Shown here: piece after piece, positions 1 to 10,974 of the stretch
How positions within the stretch are numbered: the first letter of the stretch is position 1
Layout: each line of letters opens with the position of its first letter
DNA from: Dryomyza anilis
Taxonomy: Eukaryota > Arthropoda > Insecta > Diptera > Dryomyzidae
Direction: 5' to 3'
Length of the DNA: 64,000 nucleotides
NCBI GenBank assembly: GCA_951804985.1
Contig: OX638130.1
Span: 116,325,593-116,389,592 of the forward strand
Translations under genes and position numbers: made by a program
Notes under the pieces: model-generated
Database searches by the model: none
What the model was told of the DNA's origin: nothing
The model's input: only the letters and a program-made list of their open reading frames with translations

Positions 1-1489
1 AATAGTTATAGGTCAAGAGCAATTGGTAATCAATGCAATTAGCAATTAAAATATTTATTTTATTTAAGCACGTGCGATATTTTATAAAAACTCGGAAACA
101 AAGTAATAGAAAAACCATTTTTCTGCTCTATTGCATGCGTTGAAGGCAATACAAAAAAAAAACCTGAAAAAAAAATATATTTTATGGGGGAAGAACAGCG
201 AGCCATAAAGATGCTGCCACAGTGATAAAAACGGAAAAGTTTAAATTTTTTTTATTTATTTTGCATTTCTTCGTATGGCCATTATTTATATAATGGCGCC
301 AAAAAAGCAACACCCAGCGAAAGTTTGTTACTCAAAATTGACCCAGTTAATAGGGCGGACACAAGTTTTTTATTGTTATTGTGATTTTATTGTTGTTGTT
401 GAATTTTTTGTATCTTGTTTTGCAGACAACGACAAATAAACTAAATTATATTGGATTTTAAGAAAGTTTTTCAAAAACTCCATAGAAAATGAAATAAATT
501 ATATTGTATTAGGTTTTATTTAAATTGGAAAATAAGAGGGTTTTTATGGCGTTCAGATTAGCGATGAGATTAGTGCGAGCTTATGTTATATTAATTGAGT
601 GAAATTATAAATAATTTATTATATTTTGTTTTAAGTTTCAATTTTTGGTTCGGATTTTATAAAACTGAACATTATTGTTTGTACATTTTGTGTAGAATTA
701 AAAGAAAGAATACTCCAGACTTTCATTTAAATCAATTATAAATTAGTTATTAAAATCAAATTACAAATTGAAATAATTTCAATCAAGTTTAGTTCATTAA
801 ATAAAATCTAAATAAATCAAACAATATTTTGTTTTGCTAATTAAAAAGAAAACAAAAAATAAAAATTTGACAACGATTTTAAACATTTTTGTACAATTCA
901 AATTTCAAGTTAAAAATGGTTTGTACTTCATGTTTGTTTTCTTGTTAACAACCGGCTCTTTTTCACTTTATTTTTTTATAATTTATTCACTAGTATTTCT
1001 GGGACTTCCCAGTCAATGCAATGCATTGTTTAGTTTTGTCTGTTTTGTGTTAGACGTCTCCATGTTATTTGTTTGGTTAATACTAAAAACCTTAGCTTTG
1101 GATTGACCGACCCATCAGTAATAATTCGTGCGTCATCTATGGCTTGGAAACACCGTTTCGTATGCAGGAAGTAGCGGAAAAAGACGTTGTTTGTACAATG
1201 CTTAAACTAGTTTTACACATAATAAAAATTATTAAATCACATGTTGTATTTTGCTCATTAAACGCATGTAGCAGATAGAGTTCACACCAAGAGTCAAGGC
1301 AAGTCATGGTCAAGAGGGTTTCTTTATTCCGTTGCTGGTTGGTACAGTTTTTGATACACGACGACATTATTTAAGAAAATAAATTCAAATAAGCAGAGGC
1401 GGTGTTGCATATGATTATTTATTTTGAATTAACTATTTCTTGTTTTTTTAAAATACAAATTAAAAAGTTAAATATGAATTTACAGCAAA
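1..1489. other. AT-rich intergenic DNA, no gene recognised
   Basis: This stretch is AT-rich with many short A and T runs. The longest open frame (834-1106, 90 codons) begins with a non-ATG codon, is dominated by AT-rich hydrophobic codons and has no splice or family signal, so I do not call it. No RNA gene is visible. Confidence 0.6.
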
Positions 1490-2290
1490 ATTTTAATTTT
1501 TATTGAAAAATTCAATTTTAATTGAAAAATTAAATTTTTGGTAAAAAATTGAATTTTTGGTGAAAAATTGATTTTTAGCGAAATATTTAATTTTTAGTGA
1601 AAAATTTAATATTTAGTGAAAAATTGCATTTTTAGTGAAAAATTGAATTTTTAGTGAAAAGTTGAATATTTAGTGAAAAATTGCATTTTTAGTGAAAAAT
1701 TGGATTTTTAGTGAAAATTTGAATTTTATAGTGAAAATTTGAATTTTATAGTGAAAATAGAATTGTAAGTGAAAAATTCAATTTATAGTGAAAAATTCAA
1801 TTTTTAATGAAAAATTCAATTTTTAGTGAAAATTTTAATTTTTAGTGAAAATTTTAATTTTTTAGTGAAAATTTTAATTTTTTAGTGAAAAATTCATTTT
1901 TTAGTGAAAAATTGAATTTTTATATGAAAAATTGAATTTTTTATGAAAAATTGAATTTTTTATGAAAAATTGAATTTTTAGTGAAAATTTGAATTTTTAG
2001 TGAAAAATTCATTTTTTAGTGAAAAATTCATTTTTTAGTGAAAAATTGAATTTTTTTATGAAAAATTGAATTTTTATTGAAAAATTGAATTTTATGTGAA
2101 AATTTGAATTTTATAGTGAAAATAGAATTGTAAGTGAAAAATTCAATTTTTAGTGAAAAATTCAATTTTTAGTGAGAAATTCAATTTTTAGTGAGAAATT
2201 CAATTTTTAGTGAAAAATTATATTTTTAGTGAGAAATTCAATTTTTAGTGAAAAATTCAATTTTTAGTGAAAAATTCAATTTTTAGCCTG
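1490..2290. repeat. AT-rich tandem array, 19-bp hairpin unit (orientation 1)
   Basis: About 800 bp of degenerate tandem units of the type GAATTTTTAGTGAAAAATT. Each unit has arms AATTTTT/AAAAATT around a 4-nt AGTG loop, so every unit can fold into a small hairpin. Unit length drifts between about 17 and 20 bp. The arrays at 19760-21250 and 22990-24300 carry the reverse complement of the same unit on this strand. Non-coding; the short ORFs that cross it are repeat artefacts. Confidence 0.85.
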
Positions 2291-3469
2291 CCATGTCTCG
2301 ATGACCTCCAATGCCTTGATTTTTTATGGATTCAAATTTTTGAAATTTCTTGTACATTCAAAATAATATATTTATTCTTTGATATCGTTCCGATGAGAAA
2401 AAATTTCTCGTACAGAGAAAACACTGACAGAAAGCAAAGATATCTACCTATCATTTAGGTCCAATTTGACTCTCGATATCGTTACGAGAAAGTGTCCGAT
2501 ATCGTGTTAATTCTCTTTTTTCTCGCATTGATCTCGTAACGATATCAAAACGAATGGCATACTGGGAATGAATTAAATTTGTATTTTTTGATTATTATAT
2601 TTGAAATATATTTCTTTGTTCTACAATATATATATATATATATTTCTATATTTAATAGTATGCTAGTGAATGGCATTTGTTATCATAACAAAAGCTTTTG
2701 TTGCATTTAGAAAATCCAAGTACTTTAATTATCTTCATTGCATATTAGCAAACAATATCAAATAATATAATTTAAGAATATTAACATTCATTATTTTTTG
2801 TTTTAAAACTATTTCAGAAATATTATTTTTTTGAAAATTTGTTAGTTCTCAGTGCCGGATTAATTAGATATTATATATCTGCACACACGCAAATATGCAC
2901 TACTGCACCCTACAGTTTTGAATTCATTTCGCAAATGACAGTCGACGGTATTATAGTGAAGTCTCTCTGAGCGAATTCATTTCACTGCAGTATTTGTTTT
3001 ATTTGTATCAAGTACTGTCAAAACATCAGGCCATTCAAAACATTCAATATTTTGAAAAACAAAACCGAATGACACTACTGTTTTGTTGATAATTCAACAA
3101 GTAAAATGAGTGCAGTGAGTGAGCACAACGAGAACCGAGTGAGAAGACCAACATTGAAAATAACAACAATCTGCAGCTCAGCGTTCGACGGCAGTAATGT
3201 TGTTGTCGGTATTTATGTGTTAACAAAAAATACAACAAACTTTATATGTTAAAAATAAAATGTTGTACGACAAAAACAACGATTTGGTCGAAAAACAATA
3301 TATAAAACTATTTTATTTTTATATAATTAATGATAAAAATAATTAAAAAATGTTGTTCGACAAATAAAAAACTTAATGTAAAATATTATATGATTTTCTT
3401 ATTTCAATTTATTTTATATTTCAATATAAATGAAAATTCCTTAGAGTATGAATGATGAAAAATGCACTA
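2291..3469. other. AT-rich intergenic DNA with a short perfect inverted repeat
   Basis: No gene is seen. Positions 2475-2489 (GATATCGTTACGAGA) and 2532-2546 are perfect inverted copies separated by 42 bp, and a related GATATCGTTCCGATGAGA lies just upstream near 2381. This suggests a small foldback element. The (TA)n run at about 2625-2645 is simple sequence. Confidence 0.5.
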
Positions 3470-3791
3470 AGTATCTCATCTCAAGTCATAAGCAGCTCAT
3501 TTCAGTATTTGAATTTTTATTGCACATCATCAAAGACCTCTTCACTGCAGTTTTGTTTTGACAGTACTGGGTACTTTGTTGTTGTGAGCACGACATTTAT
3601 TTGATTTTCAAGCATAGAGTTGACGACAGTAGTATCTCATCTCAAGTCATAAGCAGCTGATTTCAGTATTTGAATTTTTATTGCACATCATCAAAGACCT
3701 CTTCACTGCAGTTTTGTTTTGACAGTACTGGGTACTTTGTTGTTGTGAGCACGACATTCATTTGATTTTCAAGCATAGAGTTGACGACAGT
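3470..3791 (+). repeat. Tandem duplication, 161-bp unit x2
   Basis: The segment 3470-3630 is repeated almost exactly at 3631-3791, starting at GTATCTCATCTCAAGTC in each copy. I see only a few substitutions, such as CAGCTCA versus CAGCTGA. It looks like a recent local duplication. No coding capacity is evident. Confidence 0.85.
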
Positions 3792-4162
3792 AAATGTTTT
3801 GAAATGAAGTGAATGTCTTGAAGTGGGTTTTAAATGCATTTTTGCAGATTTCTACTAGATATACCTAGGGTTTAACCATCATAAAATCTTCGTAAATAAA
3901 ATACTTAGTTATGTTGAATCCTAAATTTGCTGCCTATTAAATTTTGCCGCCAGAGCCCCTGTGGTTAACTGGGCATTGTTAGTTCTACAACAACATTTGT
4001 TACTTTAACTGATAATTAAATTATTTTAACGACTGTTATTGATTAGTAGAGCAAACAAGTTTGTAGTATTGAAAAAATCGCTTTTTTCTCACATACCATA
4101 TTCTTATCTAACATTTAACAAAAACAATAAAATTATTATTTTAATGTTTTAACAAATATTAA

Positions 4163-5271
4163 TCTATATATATATAAAAATGAAATGTCCTGTGTGTGCC
4201 AGAGCATCACGGGAGAACGAACAGACGGATTTGCTTTTTGTATGGAAAATTGAAAAATTCTAAATTTGACCCTACACTCAGGGAAAAACATTGTAAAATC
4301 AAGCAAAAACAACCTTAAATCAAGCAAAAGCCGTCATTAAAGTCGAGTAAGGTTGATATTTTTTAATTCACCAACGAACAACGTTGATTTAAGATTGAAA
4401 TGAGAACGCGTTGCATTTTTATTTTTTTTTAAAGTTGATATAATCTTAAATCAAAGTTGGTGCAATCTTGATATTAGATTGCTGCAACTTAAAATTGGAA
4501 ATGCATTTTTAATTTAAAGTTGTAATTTTTGATTTGATGTATTTCAACCTAGTATTAAAATTTTGAATTGTTAAAACATGGTTGTATGATCAAAAGTTGA
4601 AAATTTTAAAAACAACTATGACTGTGCTTGGTTTTAAAATGTGTTTTTTCTTTGAGTGTAGGAACTTAAAATTCGGACAGGGTGTTCATATCCTGGCGTG
4701 AGAGCGCACTACGAAGGGATTTTTTGAAATTCGCCTCCTAAGGTAAAAAAATGGGCGTGGCAAAACTGAACTTTTAATTTAAAATATCTGCCACAGTCAT
4801 GAAATTGGCCTCAGTAATGTATTTTGTTGTTGATTATCTTTTTGCAAGATGTGAGCAGAATTTGATTATGGGGCGTGGAGCTTCCCATATAACCATAACT
4901 TTAAAAATGCTATATCTCCTGACCAGAGTTATGAAAATGGAAACAAAGGTTCATATTAATAAGTAGAATCGTCACGTAGTATATGGACGGGATAGGACAT
5001 AGAAAAAAAAACCTTACTCTTTACTTACTCAGACCAGAGTTGTACAAATCGAAACAAAGGATCATTTTTAAAATTTTGAATATCCTCGTGGAATGTGAGC
5101 GGGATTGGAAAAAGGGGCATGGCACTATGTACAATGTGGGCGGATAAAATAGCGACGTAGACATGCACTAAAAAGGGAAAAAGGGACGTAAATGTATCCA
5201 CACTTTATAAACGATATAGTTTCACAATTATAAAAGTTAGCACGGGCGAAGCTGTGCACGGGTCCAGCTAG
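4163..5271 (+). mobile_element. Non-autonomous Helitron-like element (copy 1)
   Basis: The element starts with the 5' TC of TCTATATATATATAAAAATG and ends in GGTCCAGCTAG. It inserts between A (4162) and T (5272), as Helitrons do. A short GCAC...GTGC hairpin lies just before the CTAG end. No Rep/helicase coding region is present, so it must depend on enzymes supplied elsewhere. The 3' end (GTGCACGGGTCCAGCTAG) is identical to that of the larger copy ending at 43976, which supports family membership. A small terminal-inverted-repeat element is nested at 4275-4658. Family assignment follows established Helitron end features; the boundaries are mine. Confidence 0.8.
4275..4658. mobile_element. MITE nested in Helitron, TA target duplication
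   Basis: The left end CACTCAGGGAAAAACA is the imperfect inverted copy of the right end TGTTTTTTCTTTGAGTG. Both sides carry TA (4273-4274 and 4659-4660), the target duplication of the Tc1/mariner superfamily. The interior is AT-rich with no ORF. The element therefore inserted after the Helitron did. Confidence 0.75.
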
Positions 5272-5937
5272 TAATAAATAAAATTAAAGTTTTTGTGTTA
5301 TAATTTTAAAAGATTTTTTTTTTGTATTTTCTGTACACGTCACTGCACACAACAGCTCTATTAGCATACGAAAAGTAACAAGTTTAACCAGAATACAGAA
5401 AGCAGTTAAAATTTAAATTTATTAAATATATTCAAAATCAACAAATCCAAAAAATAAAAAATACAAAAAATAAAAAATAAACAACAAATGTAAGAAACAA
5501 TAAAATCTAAACAAGTTTGACCATCGAAAAGATACGAAAAACCAATAGATGCAAAAATTAAAAAAACTCCCGTCAATAAAAAAAAGTTATTTGTTAAACA
5601 TGATTAGCGACAACATCATCTGCGACAGCAGCAGCAGCACAGTTTGTTCTTCTTCTTGTTGTTGTTATTGTTTAAATCGGTTTTACAAGCAGCGGCAGCA
5701 ACAACACTGTCTGATACGTGTTAAGCACCAAGCAAAACAAGCCGCAGCCACAACGAGCAACCGAGCCAAAAAGCGGTACACAAATCGGTAATCAATTCAG
5801 TTTGAACGCTGGACGGCGAGCGCACGCATCACAAATTCGAAACTAATTCGGGACAAATAAAAATAAACACAATAGCAACAGCAACAGCAGCAACAAGGAT
5901 AACGGATAAAGGACTAAAAACAATAAACGCTGTCAAA
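5272..5937 (+). promoter_or_regulatory. Upstream and probable 5' UTR region of the 5938 gene
   Basis: The segment holds A-rich sequence and a CAG/Gln-type repeat patch (about 5620-5720). A good initiator-like TCAGTT lies at 5797-5802 in CAATTCAGTTTGAACG, 140 bp before the start codon. No clear TATA box lies 30 bp upstream, so the promoter may be TATA-less. The 80-codon ORF at 5549 lies in this leader region and is not supported as a gene. Confidence 0.4.
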
Positions 5938-8900
5938 ATGCACGGCCAACAACAACGATTGGCATTCGGATTAGTTTTGTGCTTTGTCGCAATTTGTCAT
6001 CCGCAAGGTAAATATTTAAGTGCTGCGCAGTATCGCATCGCATCGCCTCGGACTCAAATGTTATTGAACGGCTTAGTAGAGCAGGATTCATGACCAGGAT
6101 AATTACACGAAATCCGACTAAAACACGATCTTTGTTTGTGCAGCCGCCGCCAAATTTTGGCGTAAATTCTGTGATGATTTTGGGCAACAATAGGGGCAAC
6201 CACAGCAACAAGATTGAATAATAACGCATTGTGCAGCGCAAAACAATGAAGTGTCTGAATTAATCTCAATTTAGACGCGATTATTGTTGGCGATTATGTT
6301 GCATGTTGCTGAGTGTTATTGTCTTGTTGCTGCTCTTATTATTGTTGCATCCAAAGTAACCGAGCACGGTTTTCTACTAGCAACAAAATCATTGCTTAGT
6401 TAATGCATATAGCTGCTATTAGAGAAGCAACATTTTGACATTTCAAATGCACGCTACAATATTGACAAAATCGCCTCTATTGTTTTGTAAAATTTTTCGA
6501 AATTTAATATTTCCAAATTTAAAACGTTTCTCTTTTCGTAACTGTGATATTTCAATTTTCTACTATCCTCAAAATCACATATCGTCACTATCATGCCAAA
6601 GGGGTGAATGTGCAATTTTTGACATTTGCGTTTTTTTACATTTTTGAATGTAGTTTATTCTCAATTATGCTGTGCCAAAATCGCATGACATTTTGTTGGA
6701 TATTTCTAGCCACAAAAGACAAAACCAAAAGGACGAATTTGAAAAATTGAAAATATTGTCATGCCAAAAGGGCCAATCTTTTCGTTCTTTCGCCATAACT
6801 TTTTATTGGTATAAGCTAAAATAGTGGTATAAAGGCATTTATTGTTTATTTTCAAAGCACCTATCGATCTGCATCATTAATTAAAAATATTTTATGCAAC
6901 ATTAATTTGCCATATGTTATTTGCAGGAAATTTTTTTGGCAAAATATTTGTAATTAATAATGCAGATCGATAGGTGCTTTGAAAACAAACAATAATTGCC
7001 TTTACATCAATATTTTATCTAGTACGATTAAAGAGTTATAGCAAAAAAATGATAAGATTCGCCCAACAAAAATATTTGCGTTTTGATCAGGGTATAGCCT
7101 CACAAAATCCGTATTTATAATTCAGTAGGTTGTCCAAATCTAAAGATATTTTACATACGTTATAATAATTAAAAAATAAACCAAAATAACAGAAAAAATT
7201 GAAAAAAATATAAATGTTTTTTATTTTAAAGCACTTCAAACTTTAAAATTTTATTTCCCAACATTTTTAAAAATGCACATTCGCCCCTTTGGCACGACAG
7301 TGACGATATAACATAAGTGGACCACCTTCGTCACTTGAACCTCATTCCGTCATTTCAAGTTTATTACGAATGATTTAAATAAAGCATGTGACAAATATAA
7401 TTTTTGTTGTTTCTTTTATATAGAACAATGGATTTGCTTGTATTAAAAATTAGTTTTTTCTTTGGGTGCTGAAATTTGCGACATTTATGTTAATTTGTTC
7501 GAATTTGGTTATTTTTTCTTAATTTATTTATTTTTGTTTATTAAATTATGTATTATCAAATTTTTAGTGTACATTTTTTATATTTTTTTTAATTATTTAA
7601 ATTCGCCATAAAATATTCAACAAATTCCACATACAACATTTGTATCTAGCGCAATCCGTTATCGTAGCCGCGGTAGCTCAGTGGTTAGTGCGTTGGACTG
7701 CGAGCCGAAAGGTCCCCGGTTCAAGCCTGGACTGGGGCTAACGACATCTTTCCATAGAAACATTTTTCTATACCCCGCTACCTCTCGGCAGTAAATGGCA
7801 AACCTACGAGAGTAAAACATTGCCTATGAAAAAGCTCTCACCCGCCGTTCGGATTCGGCAATAAACTGTAGGTCCCACCACTTTGAGTACAAATATAACA
7901 CGCACAGGTCAAATGGTGAGAGAGCTCGGCCGAAGTCCTATACAGGACTGTAGCGCCAAACCATTATATTATTATAATCCGTTATCACCATGGAGTACTT
8001 TAGTGCTCAAAAATTCTAAAATAGTATAAAACTATCGATAACTCGGAAAACTATTGAAATATCGAAAAACCAATAACCGATATAATTTTCTTTGAACACA
8101 GTTCTAGGAATTTGACCTCCTAGTACAATTTTAAATTTAGTACCATGCTATGATTTTAGTGTCCAGACATGTACGTGTTCGCATTTTTAAAATTTAAAAA
8201 CAATTAGCATAGCTTATTTTTTTACCCTAGTAAACAATGCTAGGGTGTGAGACATGGGGGTTAAAAAATCAGCAACATAATAAAAGATAGCTAGTGTCGT
8301 TTTCTATTTTTAGCAACGATTGTAATTTTCTTGTTATTTTGTAGTATTATATTAAACATTTAAAAATATATCAAAAAGGAAAGTCAAACATGTCTTAATC
8401 AATAGTCAAATATAGTATCTCTAATATGTATTTAGCCACGTTTCGTCAAAATGCGTCAAAATTTAGTATCAGTCTAATATATCTCAAAATTACAATAAAA
8501 AAACGTAAAAATTAAATGTGGGAAAAAATATTATTAGCGCATAAAAATATTTTATGAATATTTATATATTTATCAGTTACCGTAATATCCTATTGTTAAA
8601 AAAAAAAACAAAGAACAACAAGTCGCGTCGGGTCCTACATTTACATTTATCAAATAATATCATTGTACAAAAAAGAGCTTCCTACAAAATCGAGTTATCT
8701 TTGTTTAATACAAAAACGCGCATTTTTGATCAAATTTATGAAAATACGACACGACATAAGCGCACGCGACATAATTGCATGCGACATAATCGCACGCGAC
8801 ATAATCACACGCGACATAATCGCACGCGACATAATTGCGCGCGACAAAATCGCCTCCAATTTTGTTTAAAATTTTTCGTCCACACGAGATTGCTAAAAAC

Positions 8901-10822
8901 GCAATAATATGATTTTTTAAACAATTTATTTATTTATTTTTTTAGTATCCGAAGCACAGTTTGCTCCACAACGCGGTTTCCTCCCACAACCACAGTTTTT
9001 GCAGCAGCAGCGCCCCCTACAACAACAACAACAAGGTCTGATCCGTCAAGTCCCCCAAACCGGCTCCGTCTCAAAGGCAACCAGTAACGCCTACCAACGT
9101 GAAGTCGACTATGGACGCGTTGAGGTGTCGCGCGGTGTTGTAAATTCCAAAGCGGTCACCAAAGATAACGGCGGTTTTCGCAATGGCGGTACCACCACAG
9201 TTGCCAAAAGCAATGCGGTGTCACGTGATGTCAGTTTGGGCAAACTCGATATTGGCAGCACATTGACGCGCACTCAAACAAAAACAAACGGTGCCGTTTC
9301 ACGCGGCATTGAACACGAATTGAACGTGGGCAAATATGGAGTCGAAAGTTCATTGTCGCGCGACAATCTGAAAAATGGTTTTGGTTTAATGCGTGAAGCT
9401 GGTGGTGGTGTGTCGCTTGGTCTGGGTTTTCTCAATATTGATTTGTCGCGCAATCAGCAGCCAAAACAGAGCGGCGCGCAAACGCAGGCACAGGTGAACG
9501 CTCAAGGTCAGGGGGCGCAGACCAACGCAAACAGTCACACGCAGACGCAGCAACAAAACTATGGCAAGGTTGGTGTCACCGAAACGCATTCGAAATCTCA
9601 GGCCATTGGCAGCACACAGAACGGACAGACATCGGCGCTTGCGGGCGGCTCAGCGGGTGGTGCAAACACACTAGCGGGAACCGCTTCCAATCGGCCAAGA
9701 CGCGCACCAGCACCGGCACCGTATAGAAATGTCGCGCCTGCTGCTTACAGACCGGCGTTCGCACCCGCAGCTTATAGACCTGCCGCGCCCGTGCGTCAGC
9801 TGCTGCGTCCTAAGCGTCGCGCGCAGTTTATACCATTTGGTTACCCACCACAGCGTGGCAGTTTTGGCGGCGGCTTCCAGCCTGAGCGCCCTCGCCGTCA
9901 ATTTCAGCCTAATTTCGGCGGCGGCGGTCGTCAACCGAACTTTGGCGGTAATGTGCAGCGTCCCGGTGGTTTCGGCGGTGGTTTTGGTGGCGGCAACTTC
10001 GGCGGCTTTCCACAACAACAAAACGCCAATGCGCAAGGTTTGGCCAACAACAAGGGCAACGCATTCCAGCAACAGGCCGGCACCAATACGCACTCCAACA
10101 ATCGACAGGATCAATTTGGCAACTTCCAGGATAACGGCGCCTCCAGCATTGGTTCAAACCTCGCCAACGATGGCTCCTCGGGTCAGTTGAGCTCTGCCAA
10201 TACCGCGCAAATGAATCAGCAAACCGCCAATGGGCTCTCGAATCAGAATACCGCACAAAGTCAATCGTTGAACTTTGACCAAAATCAGCAACAGGCTACA
10301 TCCTCGAACGCGGGCACTTTGCACACCCAGAATGGTAACTCTGAACGTCTGGAAGCCAACGGCGGTTCGATGTCCAGCAACAACAATCAATTCGGCACCT
10401 CCTCGAATACGGCCAACACAAATTCAGCCATTTTTCAAGACGGCGATCGTCGTGGCTCACAATCGGATTCCAGCAGTCAGTCGATATTCCAAGGTGCAAA
10501 TGGTGGCAACTCTGGTGCGCTGACCAATTCACGCACTGAGTCCGTGACGGGGCCCAATGGTTTTGTCAGCAATTCTGCGTCGAGCAATGCTTCGTCGGTC
10601 AGTCAGGGCGGTCAGAGCGCTAATGCTTCGGCCTCTTCATCGGCGGGCTCTGGTGCTGGTGGTAACAATGCGTTTGCCAATGGTGCCGCAGGTGGTTTTG
10701 GTGGATTCGGAGGTGGAGGTGGCGCACAAGCAAACAGTGGCGCTGCATCGAATATCAATGGTGGCGCGCAAGGTTTTGCCAATGGCTTTGGCGGCGCTGG
10801 CGGATTTAGACAGCGAGGTTAG
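5938..10822 (+). CDS. Secreted Gln/Asn/Gly-rich low-complexity protein, 648 aa, two exons
   Basis: Exon 1 is 5938-6007 and exon 2 is 8946-10822. The 2,938-bp intron has GTAAAT and TTTTTTTAG ends and splits a codon after its first base. The start was chosen for its CAAAATG context and because it gives a signal peptide (hydrophobic core LAFGLVLCFVAI) with likely cleavage after VSEA near residue 27. The mature protein has a Gln-rich N-end, then about residues 70-190 with alternating polar/hydrophobic 'GKxxxxSxLSR'-like repeats. Next come an Ala/Pro/Tyr patch with basic sites (RPRR, RPKRR, about 267-319), a Gly/Phe/Arg segment (327-380), a long Asn/Gln/Ser stretch and a Gly-rich tail. No enzymatic motif is visible. 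Composition suggests an extracellular structural, matrix, eggshell or silk-like protein; this is inference and no family is recognised. A poly(A) signal AATAAA lies at 10892. The intron holds a foldback element, a SINE and a 15-bp repeat. Confidence 0.85.
6580..7308. mobile_element. Foldback/MITE element, TATCGTCACT termini (copy 1)
   Basis: Left terminus TATCGTCACTATCATGCC and right terminus GGCACGACAGTGACGATA are inverted copies, and the similarity extends into the following GCGAATGTGCA-type sequence. An internal palindrome of about 60-bp arms (6832-6893 against 6944-7004, containing CACCTATCGATCTGCAT) makes the element largely self-complementary. No transposase ORF is present. It lies in the first intron of the 5938 gene; a larger copy is at 13816-15050. 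Confidence 0.75.
7664..7975 (+). mobile_element. tRNA-derived SINE, full-length copy 1
   Basis: The element starts GTAGCCGCGGTAGCTCAGTG, a tRNA-like head with A-box (TAGCTCAGTGG) and B-box (GGTTCAAGCC). The head folds as a tRNA with acceptor arms GCCGCGG/CTGGGGC and a GCG-type anticodon loop. A unique body of about 235 bp and an (ATT)n tail follow. It is flanked by an exact 11-bp target duplication AATCCGTTATC (7653-7663 and 7976-7986). It is inside the 5938 gene intron in sense orientation. Confidence 0.9.
7987..8745. other. Intron sequence without recognised features
   Basis: AT-rich remainder of the large intron. It contains unsupported short ORFs only, and no RNA gene or further transposon end is recognised. 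Confidence 0.5.
8748..8850 (+). repeat. CpG-rich 15-bp minisatellite in intron
   Basis: About seven tandem copies of GCGACATAATCGCAC-like units lie about 100 bp before the exon 2 acceptor. The high CpG content stands out against the AT-rich surroundings. Because 15 is a multiple of three, two frames stay open across it; I regard that as an artefact. Confidence 0.8.
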
Positions 10823-10974
10823 AGCCAGCCACTTCATGTTTGAAGCACTCGTTATGTTGACACTTATGATTTCTATTTTGTATGTTTTTGCAATAAAGTA
10901 TTTTTAAGCACTTTTTTTTATACGAAGCACTTATTTTTTATTTTTAGCACTGATTATTTTTTTGATATTCGAAC

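Noticed and set aside
834..1106. 90-codon hydrophobic ORF
   Set aside because: It has a non-ATG start, AT-driven hydrophobic codons and no supporting signals.
7667..7740. Functional tRNA gene at the SINE heads
   Set aside because: The head has tRNA promoter boxes, but it is repeated about ten times with a common non-tRNA body and target duplications. It lacks a T-run terminator right after the acceptor stem, and the acceptor stem has a G-G mismatch.
9671..10907. Several 78-153-codon ORFs in other frames of the 5938 gene
   Set aside because: GC-rich coding DNA with few stops in alternative frames; no independent signals.
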